NCBI RefSeq assembly: GCF_002198735.1
Contig: NZ_MWLO01000067.1
Coordinates: 1 to 45,780, forward strand
From: Ideonella sp. A 288
Lineage (GTDB): Bacteria; Pseudomonadota; Gammaproteobacteria; Burkholderiales; Burkholderiaceae_C
Direction of reading: 5' to 3'
DNA: 45,780 nt
A program made the position numbers and the translations under genes. Shown here piece after piece: positions 16,198-25,144 of this stretch (its first letter is position 1; each line of letters starts with the position of its first letter). The notes under the pieces are model-generated. The model was not told the DNA's origin, made no database searches, and worked only from the letters and a program-made list of their open reading frames with translations.

Positions 16198-17256
16198 ATG
16201 CCCCACCACCTGCTGACCCTCAACGCCGGCTCGTCGTCGATCAAGTACGCGCTGTTTGCGCGTCATGACGACCTGAGCACGCCGGTGCTCACAGGGCAGG
16301 TGGAAGGCATCGGCGTGGCCGGCGGGCCGGCCACGCACGAGGACGCGCTGGCCACGGTACTGGCGCGCATCGGCAACGCGCACGTCGCCGCGGTGGGCCA
16401 CCGCATCGTGCACGGCGGCACCGGCTTCGACCGGCCGGTGCTCATCGACGACGGCGTGCTGGCGCAGATCGACGCGCTGGCGCCGCTGGCGCCGCTGCAC
16501 CAGCCGCACAACGCGGCCGGCGTGCGGGCCGCGCGTGCGGCCTTTGCCGGCGTGCCGCAGGTGGCCTGCTTCGACACCGCCTTCCACCGCGCGCAGCCGG
16601 CGCTGAACCAGCGCTTCGCGCTGCCCCGTGCGCTGCACGAAGCGGGGGTGCGGCGCTACGGCTTCCATGGCCTGTCGTACGAATCCATCGCCGGGCAGCT
16701 GGCCGCCACGGGCCTGCCGACGGGCGCGCGCGTGGTGGTGGCGCACCTGGGCAACGGTGCGTCGATGTGCGCGATGCGCGACGGCGCCTCGGTGGCCACG
16801 ACGATGAGCTTCTCGCCGCTGGACGGCCTGCCGATGGGCACGCGCTGCGGCCGGCTGGATGCCGCGGTGGTGCTGCACCTGCTGTCGCAGGGCCGCACGG
16901 CCGACGACATCGCGCGGCTGCTGTACCGCGAATCGGGACTGCTGGGCCTGTCGGGCCTGTCCAGCGACATGCGCACGCTGCTGGCCAGCGACTCGGCCCA
17001 CGCCCGCGAGGCGGTCGACTACTTCATCGAGCACCTGGCGCGCGAGCTGGCCGGCATGGCCGCGGCGCTGCGCGGCATCGACCTGCTGGTGTTCACCGGC
17101 GGCATCGGCGAGAACTCGGCCGTGGTGCGCGAGCGCCTGGTGGCGGCCACCGGCTGGATGGGCCTGGGTGCGGAAGGCGCCGGCGCGGTGCAGGTGCGCG
17201 TGCTGCGCACCAACGAAGAATCGGTGATCGCCCGCCACACCGCGGCGCTGGCCTGA
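16198..17256 (+). CDS. ackA: Acetate kinase
   Basis: A 352-residue acetate kinase that makes ATP and acetate from acetyl phosphate and ADP. The family signatures are visible: LLTLNAGSSSIKYALF at the N-terminus, YGFHGLSYESI, VAHLGNGASMCAM, MSFSPLDGLPMGTR, and VFTGGIGENSAVVRERL near the end. It is about 50 residues shorter than typical AckA but keeps these motifs. GTRCGRLD replaces the more usual GTRSGDLD. It lies 33 bases after xsc, so the acetyl phosphate made by Xsc can feed it directly. Many xsc operons instead carry pta, giving acetyl-CoA. The start ATG at 16198 has only a weak ribosome site, so translation may depend on coupling to xsc. Confidence 0.9.
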   Translation: MPHHLLTLNAGSSSIKYALFARHDDLSTPVLTGQVEGIGVAGGPATHEDALATVLARIGNAHVAAVGHRIVHGGTGFDRPVLIDDGVLAQIDALAPLAPLHQPHNAAGVRAARAAFAGVPQVACFDTAFHRAQPALNQRFALPRALHEAGVRRYGFHGLSYESIAGQLAATGLPTGARVVVAHLGNGASMCAMRDGASVATTMSFSPLDGLPMGTRCGRLDAAVVLHLLSQGRTADDIARLLYRESGLLGLSGLSSDMRTLLASDSAHAREAVDYFIEHLARELAGMAAALRGIDLLVFTGGIGENSAVVRERLVAATGWMGLGAEGAGAVQVRVLRTNEESVIARHTAALA

Positions 17257-17461
17257 ACTGTGGCGTGTCGGGGCGGGGCCGCGCCGCGGCCACCGCTGCG
17301 GCCGCGGTCCGCTGCCCCCCGGCAGGGCGTGGCGCATGCCACGGCGGCCACGCGGCGCCACCGCATCCCGGGGGCGTCCCCGACCTTGGTCTATGGTCGA
17401 ATCGCCCCCGGCCATCGCATCATGCGGGCGGCCGCCATGGCCCACACCCAGGAGACCGACC

Positions 17462-18382
17462 GTGCCGACCCCGACCCCGCGACCGACCCCGCATCGCCTG
17501 GCCCGCGCCGCCCTGCTGGCCGTGGCCGGCACCTGCGCCGCGCTGCCTGCCCTGGCCCAGGAGGTCGAACTGTTCGAGCGCGCGCGCTTCAAGGGCGTGA
17601 AGCTCAAGCTCACTGCCGACACGCCCGACGTGGCGGCCTACGGCCTCGGCAACCGCATCGCCTCGATCGTGGTCAAGAGCGGCGACTGGGAGTTCTGTAC
17701 CGCGCCACGGTACGGCGGCGCCTGCATCACCGTCGGCCCCGGCCGCTATGCCGACCTGCCCCCGGCGCTGCACGGCAATCTGGCCTCGATCCGCCGCGCC
17801 GACGGGGGCGCAGGCGCACCGCCGCCCGCCCCGGCCACCGCGGGCACGGCGGCGCCGGGGGTCAGCGACGCGGTGGTGCTGTACGAGCACATCGATTTCA
17901 AGGGGCGCAGCTTCGGGCTGTCGTCGTCGATCGCGCGGCTGGACGAGAAGGGCTTCAACGACACCGCCTCGTCGGTGCTGGTGCAGCGCGGCCGCTGGCA
18001 GTTGTGCGAGCACGCCGACTTTTCCGGCCAGTGCATCGTGCTGGGCCCCGGGCGCCACACGCTGGGTGGCAACGCCAACGACCTGCTGTCGTCGATCCGC
18101 CCGGTGTTCGGCCGCGACAACCGGCCGCTGCCGGCCTCCGGCGGCCTGGTGCTTCACGAGCAGGCCGACTACTCCGGCCGCTCGATGCTGCTCACCGAAC
18201 CCACGGCCAACCTCAAGTCGATGGGCATGAACGACAAGGCCTCGTCGGTGGAAGTGCTGGCCGGCCAATGGGAGGTGTGCACCGACGCCGACTACCGTGG
18301 CCGCTGCGTGCTGCTGAACCCCGGGCACTACCAGCTCGACGGCGCGCTGGACAAGCGCCTGTCGTCGATGCGCCCGCGCTGA
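17462..18382 (+). CDS. Secreted beta/gamma-crystallin protein, three domains
   Basis: A 306-residue exported protein. I choose GTG 17462 because AGGAGA is seven bases upstream and a clean signal peptide follows (HRLARAALLAVAGTCAALPALAQ, cut after ALAQ). Three beta/gamma-crystallin domains follow, at about residues 30-115, 136-218 and 230-306, with a Pro/Ala-rich linker after the first. Calcium-site motifs of the form N/D-N/D-x-x-S/T-S are visible: NDTASS and NDLLSS in domain 2, NDKASS and the weaker DKRLSS in domain 3, and degenerate NRIAS and GNLAS in domain 1. Each domain also has paired cysteines near W-x-x-C and G-x-C. It probably binds calcium in the periplasm or outside. A TATGGT box (17392-17397) may be its -10. 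Confidence 0.85.
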   Translation: MPTPTPRPTPHRLARAALLAVAGTCAALPALAQEVELFERARFKGVKLKLTADTPDVAAYGLGNRIASIVVKSGDWEFCTAPRYGGACITVGPGRYADLPPALHGNLASIRRADGGAGAPPPAPATAGTAAPGVSDAVVLYEHIDFKGRSFGLSSSIARLDEKGFNDTASSVLVQRGRWQLCEHADFSGQCIVLGPGRHTLGGNANDLLSSIRPVFGRDNRPLPASGGLVLHEQADYSGRSMLLTEPTANLKSMGMNDKASSVEVLAGQWEVCTDADYRGRCVLLNPGHYQLDGALDKRLSSMRPR

Positions 18383-18533
18383 TCCCGACGCAGCGGGACA
18401 GCCCGGCTGCGGCAGCGGGACCACCGCGCCGCGGCCAGCCGGGGACCACCGCTTGACGTGGCACAAGGGCCACCGGACGGCCGCCGGGCATCATCCGGTG
18501 GCACCCTGCCCCCGACGGCAGGGGCACGGAGAC

Positions 18534-19430
18534 ATGAACCCGATCCAACACGCCATTGGCGACCTGCTCGACATCCTGCCCGATGCTGTCGTCATGGTCG
18601 ATGCCCGCAACATCGTCACCTTCGTCAACCCCGCGGTGCGCACCCTGCTGGGGTACACGCCGGCCGAGATCCTGGGCCAGCCGCTGTCCATGCTGGTGCC
18701 GCAGGATTCACGCGAACGCCACGAGGCCATGGTGCAACGCTTCCGGCGCGACGGCAGTCCCAAGATGATGGGCGCGCGCCCGGTGCTGCACGCGCTGCAC
18801 CGCAGCGGCAAGGTCGTGCCGGTGTCGATCTCGCTGTGCAACCTCACACTCGACGGCGGCCAGCAGGCCTCGGTGGCGGTGATCCACGACGTGTCGGCGC
18901 TGCACACCCAGCTCGACCGCGCCACCACGATGGCCGAGACCGACCCGCTCACCGGGCTGGGCAACCGCCTGCGGCTGTCGCGGCGCATCGGCGCGTTGGC
19001 GGCCAGCGGCCGGGGGTTCTCGCTGTTGTGGCTCGACCTGGTCGATTTCAAGCGCATCCGCGACGCGCACGGGCCCGAGATCGCGGACGAGGCCCTGCGC
19101 GTCGTTGGCCTGCGGCTGCAGGCGCAGGTGCGCGAGGCCGACCTGGTGGCCCGGCTCGGTGGCGACAAGTTTGCGATGCTGCTGGACGGCATGGCCGACA
19201 CCAGCCACCTCGATTCGCGGGCGCACTCCGTCTCGCACAGCCTGTGCCGGCGCATGCACATCGGGCCGCTGATCGAGTCGGTCAGCGTCACCATCGGCGG
19301 GGCCATCGGCCCTCGCCACGGCACCGACGAGGTGGCATTGCTCGACGCGGCCACAGGCGCGATGGACGCGGCACGGCGTGAGGGTGCCGTGTACCGGCTC
19401 GCCGGCGCGGCGGCCGACGCCATCGGCTGA
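18534..19430 (+). CDS. PAS-GGDEF protein with degenerate active site
   Basis: A 298-residue cytoplasmic protein. A PAS domain covers about residues 8-125 (DILPDAVVMVDARNIVTFVNPAV, then GYTPAEILGQPLSML). A GGDEF domain covers about 135-290, opening with the usual DPLTGLGNRLRL. The signature is GGDKF, with Lys212 where a diguanylate cyclase has Glu. The upstream LDLDxFKxxND-GH pattern is altered to LDLVDFKRIRDAHGPE. Loss of these metal and guanine contacts suggests it does not make cyclic di-GMP and may bind GTP or act as a sensor by protein contact. No haem or flavin ligand is obvious in the PAS. ATG 18534 follows ACGGAG. It stands alone and converges on the LysR gene. Confidence 0.85.
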   Translation: MNPIQHAIGDLLDILPDAVVMVDARNIVTFVNPAVRTLLGYTPAEILGQPLSMLVPQDSRERHEAMVQRFRRDGSPKMMGARPVLHALHRSGKVVPVSISLCNLTLDGGQQASVAVIHDVSALHTQLDRATTMAETDPLTGLGNRLRLSRRIGALAASGRGFSLLWLDLVDFKRIRDAHGPEIADEALRVVGLRLQAQVREADLVARLGGDKFAMLLDGMADTSHLDSRAHSVSHSLCRRMHIGPLIESVSVTIGGAIGPRHGTDEVALLDAATGAMDAARREGAVYRLAGAAADAIG

Positions 19431-19491
19431 CGGGCACGTCGGCCCTCGGCGTCCCGCTCGGTGGCGCCCCGCACGGCCGGCGTCCGCTGCC

Positions 19492-20439
19492 TCACCCGGC
19501 CGCGGGAGCCATCGCCACGCAGTGGCCGATGAAGTCCTCGGTGGCCCGGCCCAGCCGCTTGTCGCGCCGCACCACCATCGCCAGGCGGCGTCGCGCCACC
19601 GGCAGCCGCGTGCGCAACTCCAGCAGCGAGCCGTCGGCCAGCGCCTCCACCACCGCGTGCCGCGACAGGCAGGCCAGCCCCGCGCCCGCGGCGGCCAGGC
19701 GCTTGATGGCCTCGGTGCTGCCCATCTCGAAGGCGACGTGCAGGCTGCCCAGGTGCTCGATCAGCCAGCGGTCGGCGGCCTGGCGCGTGCCCGAGCCCGG
19801 CTCGCGCAGGATCCACGCCGCCGCGGCGAGCTGGCGCACGCCCACCCGGCTGCCGGCTGGTCCGACCGCCAGCGGGTGATCGGGTGCGGCGACGATGACC
19901 AGTTCGTCGCTCACCCACGGCCGCACGATCAGGTCGGGGTGCGTCTGCGGTCCTTCGATGAAGCCCACGTCGGCCTCCAGCCCCACCACCGAGGCGATCA
20001 CCTCGCTGGTATTGCCGATGGCCATGCGCACCGTGCCCTGCGGGTGCGCGCGCTGCCAGGCGGCCACCAGCGGCGGCAGCAGGCATTCGCCCACGGTGAG
20101 GCTGGCCGCCACGCGCAAGGGCGCCGGGTGCTCACCGCTGAACAGGCCCTGCAGCTCGGCCGCGTGGTCGAGCAGCGCGCTGGCGCCCGGCAGCAGCGCG
20201 CGGCCGTTCTCGTTGAGCACCAGGCGGCGGCCGACGCGGTCGAACAGCTGCACGCCGAGCGCGGCCTCCAGCTCGGCCAGTGCGGCGCTGGCGGCCGACT
20301 GCGAGCGCGCCACGCGGCCGGCGGCCTCGCGGGTGGAGCCGCTGCGCGCGATGGCCGCGAAGACCTCGAGCTGGCGCAGCGACAGGCGCAGGCGGGCCGG
20401 TGCCGACCCCAGAACACGCTGACCCGATTTATCGATCAT
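19492..20439 (-). CDS. LysR-family regulator, divergent from soeABC
   Basis: A 315-residue LysR-type regulator. The helix-turn-helix spans about residues 18-78 (LRQLEVFAAIARSGSTREAAGRVARSQSAASAALAELE, then LGVQLFDRVGRRLVL). The effector domain follows, with the CysB/CbbR-like phrases PLRVAASLTVGECLLPPLV and REPGSGTRQAADRWL. The latter is common in LysR members sensing sulfur or carbon metabolites. It is divergently placed 83 bases from the molybdoenzyme operon and is its likely activator; sulfite or a related compound as effector is inference. AGGT precedes the ATG at 20439. Confidence 0.9.
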   Translation of the reverse strand: MIDKSGQRVLGSAPARLRLSLRQLEVFAAIARSGSTREAAGRVARSQSAASAALAELEAALGVQLFDRVGRRLVLNENGRALLPGASALLDHAAELQGLFSGEHPAPLRVAASLTVGECLLPPLVAAWQRAHPQGTVRMAIGNTSEVIASVVGLEADVGFIEGPQTHPDLIVRPWVSDELVIVAAPDHPLAVGPAGSRVGVRQLAAAAWILREPGSGTRQAADRWLIEHLGSLHVAFEMGSTEAIKRLAAAGAGLACLSRHAVVEALADGSLLELRTRLPVARRRLAMVVRRDKRLGRATEDFIGHCVAMAPAAG

Positions 20440-20522
20440 GGTGACCTGAATTCTCCGCTTTTTTCTTTCAGCGCAGCTGCCTACCATCGGCCACGATCCA
20501 GCCACAGCCCGGGGGCCCCGCC
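20440..20522 (+). promoter_or_regulatory. Divergent LysR/soe control region
   Basis: This 83-base gap must hold both promoters. It contains an AT/pyrimidine-rich patch (TTCTCCGCTTTTTTCTTTC) in otherwise GC-rich DNA and a possible -10 TACCAT (20482-20487). I could not pick out a confident LysR T-N11-A palindrome. Confidence 0.4.
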
Positions 20523-23453
20523 GTGTTCAAGTTCCTCTCCAGCGAGCCGTTGCACGACCCCACGGCACCGCCCGCCCCCGGCGCGGCCACCGAGGTCAAG
20601 TGCACCACCTGCTACATGTGCGCCTGCCGCTGCGGCATCCGCGTGCACCTGCGAGACGGCGAGGTGCGCTACATCGACGGCAACCCCGACCACCCGCTGA
20701 ACCAGGGCGTGATCTGCGCCAAGGGCAGCTCGGGCATCATGAAGCAGGTGTCGCCGGCGCGGCTGACGCAGCCGCTGCGCCGCAAGGCTGGCGCCGAGCG
20801 CGGGGCCGGCGAGTTCGAGCCGATCTCGTGGGACGAGGCCTTCTCGATGCTGACCGAGCGGCTGGGCCGCATCCGCGCCACCGACCCCAAGCAGTTCGCG
20901 CTGTTCACCGGGCGCGACCAGATGCAGGCGCTCACGGGCCTGTTCGCGCGCCAGTTCGGCACGCCCAACTATGCGGCGCACGGCGGCTTCTGCTCGGTCA
21001 ACATGGCCGCCGGCATGATCTACACGATCGGCGGCAGCTTCTGGGAATTCGGCGGCCCCGACCTCGACCACGCCAAGCTGTTCGTGATGATCGGCACCGC
21101 CGAGGACCACCACAGCAACCCGCTGAAGATCGCCATCAGCAAGTTCAAGCGCGGTGGCGGGCGCTTCATCTCGATCAACCCGGTGCGCACCGGCTACTCG
21201 GCGGTGGCCGACGAGTGGATCCCCATCAAGCCCGGCACCGACGGCGCCCTGTTCATGGCGCTGATGCAGGTGCTGATCGCCGAAGACCGCTTCGACCACG
21301 CCTTCGTCAAGCGCTTCACCAACGGGCCGCAGCTGGTGGTGCTGGACGAGGGCGCACGCGAAGGCCTGTTCGCCTTCGACCCCGACCCGGCCAAGGGTCC
21401 GCCCGGCGATGGCCGCCACCCGCACAACAAGCTGGTGTGGGACCGCACCAGCGGCACGGTGATGGCCGCCTACCCCGAAGGCATCGCCGACGGCTGCGAC
21501 CCGGCGCTGGAGGGCCACTACACGCTGGCCGACGGCACCCGCGTGACGCCGAGCTTCCAGCTGCTGCGCGAGCGCGTGGCGCCGTGCACGCCCGAATGGG
21601 CCGAGGCCATCACCGGCATCCCGGCAGCGCGCATCCGCCAGCTGGCGCACGAGATGGGGCACGCCGCCTTCGAGCAGGCCTTCGACCTGCCGATCGAGTG
21701 GACCGACGCCTGGGGCAAGGTGCACCCCACCACCCGCGCGCGGCCGGTGGCCTTCCATGCCATGCGCGGCCTGGCGGCGCACAGCAACGGCTTCCAGACG
21801 GTGCGCGCGCTGGCGGTGCTGATGAGCCTGCTGGGCACCATCGACGCGCCCGGCGGCTTCCGCCACAAGGCGCCCTACCCGCGCCACATCGTGCCCAACT
21901 ACCGGGCCTTCCACGACCCCGGCATGATCCAGCCGAACACGCCGCTGAACGCCGCGCCGCTGGGCTTCCCGGCCAGCCCGGACGAGCTGGCGATCAACCC
22001 CGACGGCTCGCCGATCCGCATCGACCACGCCTTCTCGTGGGAGCACCCGCTGTCGGCGCACGGGCTGATGCACAACGTCATCACCAACGCCGCCAAGGGC
22101 GACCCCTACCGCATCGACACGCTGCTGATCTTCATGGCCAACATGGCCTGGAACAGCACGATGAACACGATGGCGGTGCGCGAGATGCTCAACCGCAGGG
22201 CCGCCGACGGGCAGTACCAGATCCCGTTCCTGGTGGTGTGCGACGCCTTCCAGAGCGAGACCGTGGCCTTCGCCGACCTGGTGCTGCCGGATACCACCTA
22301 CCTGGAGCGGCACGACGTGATGGGCATGCTCGACCGGCCGATCAGCGAGTTCGACGGCCCGGTCGACTCGGTGCGCGTGCCGGTGCTGCCGCCCACCGGG
22401 CAGTGCAAGCCCTTCCAGGAGGTGCTGGTCGAGCTGGCCTCGCGCTTGAAGTTCCCGGCCTTCACCACGGCCGAGGGCGGCCGCAAGTTCAAGGACTACC
22501 CCGACTTCGTCGTCAACTTCCAGCCGCAACCGGGCATCGGCTTCCTGATGGGCTGGCGCGGCAAGGACGGCACCGAGCACCTGCGCGGCGAACCCAACCC
22601 GAAGCAGTGGGAGATGTACGCCAAGAACAACTGCGTCTTCCAGTACCACATGCCCAAAGAGCAGCAGTACATGCGCAACTGGAACCGGGGCTACCTCGAC
22701 TTCGCCAAGGACAAGGGCTGGCGGCAGAAGAACGACCCGGTGCAGCTGGCGCTGTACTCCGACACGCTGCAGAGCTTCCGCCTGGCCGCGCAGGGCAAGA
22801 CCGCCGGCCGCCAGCCGCCCGACCACCTGCGCGAGCGCATCGACACCTACTTCGACCCGCTGCCGTTCTGGTACCCGCCGCTCGAGTCGGCCTGCACCGA
22901 CCTGGCCGCCTTCCCGCTCAATGCCGTCACGCAGCGGCCGATGGCGATGTACCACTCGTGGGATTCTCAGAACGCCTGGCTGCGCCAGATCCACAGCCAC
23001 AACCACCTGATGGTGAACCCGGTCACCGCCCGCGCGGCCGGCATCGCCGACGGCGCCTGGTGCTGGATCGAGAGCCGCTGGGGCAAGGTGCGTTGCCTGC
23101 TGCGCGAGACCGAGGCGGTCGAGCCCGGCACGGTGTGGACCTGGAACGCCATCGGCAAGGCCAGCGGCGCCTGGCACCTGTCGCCCGGCGCCGACGAATC
23201 GCGCAAGGGCTTCCTGCTCAACCACCTGATCAGCGAGGAACTGCCCTTCGCCGGCACCCCCGGCGGCACCATCAGCAACAGCGACCCGGTCACCGGCCAG
23301 GCCGGCTGGTACGACGTGCGGGTGCGCATCCGCCCGGCCGAGCCAGGCGACGCCGACGAGAGCTTCCCGCAGGTGGCCGCCACGCCGCCGGTGCCGGGGG
23401 TGCGTGGCGTCACCGAGCATGTGCTGGCGTACTTCGCGGGGAGGAAGAAATGA
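20523..23453 (+). CDS. soeA: Molybdopterin subunit, cytoplasmic sulfite dehydrogenase
   Basis: A 976-residue member of the DMSO-reductase family carrying bis-MGD and an N-terminal iron-sulfur cluster. The cluster cysteines are in CTTCYMCACRCG (from residue 27), with a later VICAKG. The likely molybdenum ligand is the Cys in GGFCSVNMAAG. C-terminal phrases NAWLRQIHSHNHLMVNP and NSDPVTGQAGWYDVRV are typical of the guanine-dinucleotide-binding domain. It starts MFKFLSSEP with no twin-arginine signal, unlike PsrA, PhsA and DmsA, so it is cytoplasmic. Size, lack of a Tat signal and the soeBC partners fit SoeA of Allochromatium and Ruegeria, which oxidises sulfite to sulfate. The start is GTG with a weak ribosome site. 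A thiosulfate- or polysulfide-reductase-like role is the alternative. Confidence 0.78.
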   Translation: MFKFLSSEPLHDPTAPPAPGAATEVKCTTCYMCACRCGIRVHLRDGEVRYIDGNPDHPLNQGVICAKGSSGIMKQVSPARLTQPLRRKAGAERGAGEFEPISWDEAFSMLTERLGRIRATDPKQFALFTGRDQMQALTGLFARQFGTPNYAAHGGFCSVNMAAGMIYTIGGSFWEFGGPDLDHAKLFVMIGTAEDHHSNPLKIAISKFKRGGGRFISINPVRTGYSAVADEWIPIKPGTDGALFMALMQVLIAEDRFDHAFVKRFTNGPQLVVLDEGAREGLFAFDPDPAKGPPGDGRHPHNKLVWDRTSGTVMAAYPEGIADGCDPALEGHYTLADGTRVTPSFQLLRERVAPCTPEWAEAITGIPAARIRQLAHEMGHAAFEQAFDLPIEWTDAWGKVHPTTRARPVAFHAMRGLAAHSNGFQTVRALAVLMSLLGTIDAPGGFRHKAPYPRHIVPNYRAFHDPGMIQPNTPLNAAPLGFPASPDELAINPDGSPIRIDHAFSWEHPLSAHGLMHNVITNAAKGDPYRIDTLLIFMANMAWNSTMNTMAVREMLNRRAADGQYQIPFLVVCDAFQSETVAFADLVLPDTTYLERHDVMGMLDRPISEFDGPVDSVRVPVLPPTGQCKPFQEVLVELASRLKFPAFTTAEGGRKFKDYPDFVVNFQPQPGIGFLMGWRGKDGTEHLRGEPNPKQWEMYAKNNCVFQYHMPKEQQYMRNWNRGYLDFAKDKGWRQKNDPVQLALYSDTLQSFRLAAQGKTAGRQPPDHLRERIDTYFDPLPFWYPPLESACTDLAAFPLNAVTQRPMAMYHSWDSQNAWLRQIHSHNHLMVNPVTARAAGIADGAWCWIESRWGKVRCLLRETEAVEPGTVWTWNAIGKASGAWHLSPGADESRKGFLLNHLISEELPFAGTPGGTISNSDPVTGQAGWYDVRVRIRPAEPGDADESFPQVAATPPVPGVRGVTEHVLAYFAGRKK

Positions 23454-24115
23454 CCATCGGCGCCGAGACCCTGGCCAAACAGCTGGCCCTGGTGATCGAC
23501 CTCAACGTGTGCGTGGGCTGCCACGCCTGCGTCACCAGCTGCAAGCAGTGGAACACCTCGGGCACCGCGGGCCCGCTGGCCGACCTGGACGCCTATGGCG
23601 ACCATCCGAACGGCACCTTCTTCAACCGGGTGCAGACCTGGGAGGCCGGCACCTTCCCGCAGTCCGAGACCGTGCACTTCCCGAAGAGCTGCCTGCACTG
23701 CGAAGACCCGCCCTGCGTGCCGGTGTGCCCCACCGGCGCCAGCTACAAGCGCAAGGCCGACGGCATCGTGCTGGTCGACTACGACAAGTGCATCGGCTGC
23801 AAGTACTGCAGCTGGGCCTGCCCCTACGGCGCGCGCGAGTACGACGAAGAGCGCAAGGTGATGACCAAGTGCACGCTGTGCGTGGACCGCATCTACGACG
23901 AGCTGTTGCCACCGCAGGACCGCAAGCCCGCCTGCGTCAAGGCCTGCCCCACCGGCGCCCGGCTGTTCGGTGACGTGAAGGACCCGGACTCCGACGTCTC
24001 GAAGGCCATCCGCGAACGCGGCGGCTACCCGCTGATGCCCGAGTGGGACACCCAGCCGGCCAACCAGTACCTGCCGCGCCGCAAAACTGCGGCCCGCACC
24101 GGAGACGAGCCATGA
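23450..24115 (+). CDS. soeB: Four-cluster ferredoxin subunit of the sulfite dehydrogenase
   Basis: A 221-residue DmsB/PsrB-type electron-transfer subunit with sixteen cluster cysteines in four groups: CVGCHACVTSC near residue 21, CLHCEDPPCVPVCP near 83, CIGCKYCSWACP near 116, and CTLC plus CVKACPTG near 143-166. It would carry electrons from the molybdenum subunit to the membrane anchor. Its ATG overlaps the soeA stop as ATGA, and its own stop overlaps soeC in the same way, so the three proteins are made in step. It has no signal sequence, in keeping with a cytoplasmic complex. Confidence 0.85.
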   Translation: MTIGAETLAKQLALVIDLNVCVGCHACVTSCKQWNTSGTAGPLADLDAYGDHPNGTFFNRVQTWEAGTFPQSETVHFPKSCLHCEDPPCVPVCPTGASYKRKADGIVLVDYDKCIGCKYCSWACPYGAREYDEERKVMTKCTLCVDRIYDELLPPQDRKPACVKACPTGARLFGDVKDPDSDVSKAIRERGGYPLMPEWDTQPANQYLPRRKTAARTGDEP

Positions 24116-25035
24116 ACCCCGCCTGGTCGGTCATCTTCTTCACCACGCTCGCGGGCGCGGCACAGGGCCTGGTGGTGACGCTGGCGCTGGCCACGCTGGG
24201 CGGCGTGGCGCCGTCCGGCGGCTACGTCGGCCTGGGCCTGGGCCTGGCGCTGGCCATGCTGCTGGCGAGCCTGGGTGCGTCCACGCTGCACCTGGGCCAC
24301 CCCGAGCGCGCCTGGCGCGCGGTGCTGATGTGGCGCACCTCGTGGCTGTCGCGCGAGGTCATCGTGCTGCCGGTGTTCATCGCCACGGTGGCGCTGTGGT
24401 GGTGGTCGCTGCGCAGCGGCACGGCCGCGCCCTGGCTGCCGGTGCTGGCCATCGTGCTGGCGCTGGCGCTGTGGTGGTGCACCGCGATGATCTACGCCTG
24501 CCTGCGCTTCATCCAGGAATGGGCGCATGCGCTGACGGTGGTGAACTACCTGCTGATCGGCATGGCCTCGGGGCTGCTGCTGGCGGCGGCGCTGGCGGTG
24601 CTGGCGGGCGAGGCGGCCTTCGCCCGCCACCTGGCGGTGCCGGCGCTGGTCGCCACGCTGCTGGCCTGGGCCACGCGCACGGCGGCGCTTCGGCGCAACG
24701 CGGCGCTCAAGCCGAAGTCCACCGCGCAGTCGGCCACCGGCATCCACCACCCGCGCCTGCGGCAGGTGGCGATGGGCATGACCGGCGGCGCCTACAACAC
24801 CCGTGAGTTCTTCCACGGCATGGGCCTGGCGGTGCTGCAGCGCGTGCGCTGGGCACTGCACGGGCTGGCCTTCGCCGCGCCGGCCGCGGCCATCGCGGCC
24901 ACGCTGGCCACCGGCTCGCCGGGCTGGCTGGTGGCCGGCTGCGCCGTGCAGGCGCTGGGCCTGCTGGCCGAGCGCTGGCTGTTCTTCGCGCAGGCCCGGC
25001 ACCCGCAGAACCTGTATTACCAGGTGGTGAGCTGA
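24112..25035 (+). CDS. soeC: DmsC-type membrane anchor of the sulfite dehydrogenase
   Basis: A 307-residue integral membrane protein with about eight hydrophobic helices. Family signs of the DmsC anchor are the N-terminal PAWSVIFFTTLAGAAQGL, the loop STLHLGHPERAWRA, SWLSREV and MIYACLRFIQEW. It would hold the AB subunits on the cytoplasmic side and pass electrons to quinone. It overlaps soeB by ATGA. It is the last gene of the operon; a PEP-CTERM gene follows after 109 bases. DmsC rather than NrfD ancestry is what is described for SoeC. Confidence 0.85.
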   Translation: MNPAWSVIFFTTLAGAAQGLVVTLALATLGGVAPSGGYVGLGLGLALAMLLASLGASTLHLGHPERAWRAVLMWRTSWLSREVIVLPVFIATVALWWWSLRSGTAAPWLPVLAIVLALALWWCTAMIYACLRFIQEWAHALTVVNYLLIGMASGLLLAAALAVLAGEAAFARHLAVPALVATLLAWATRTAALRRNAALKPKSTAQSATGIHHPRLRQVAMGMTGGAYNTREFFHGMGLAVLQRVRWALHGLAFAAPAAAIAATLATGSPGWLVAGCAVQALGLLAERWLFFAQARHPQNLYYQVVS

Positions 25036-25144
25036 ACGGTGGTTCAGGCCCTGGCGGCCGCGTCGGGGCCACGCTGCCAGACGGCCGCCCGTTCGGTCTA
25101 GACTCCGCCCGACGCCGCAGCCAGCGGCGCAGGGGGAACCGACC

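Noticed and set aside
13381-17622. A 1413-codon minus-strand frame
   Set aside because: It contains the real IclR gene at its end; the part antisense to xsc and ackA is a shadow.
20523-25035. Periplasmic polysulfide, thiosulfate or DMSO reductase
   Set aside because: The large subunit lacks a twin-arginine signal and the anchor is DmsC-like with sulfite-producing xsc nearby, so SoeABC fits better, though phylogeny was not run.
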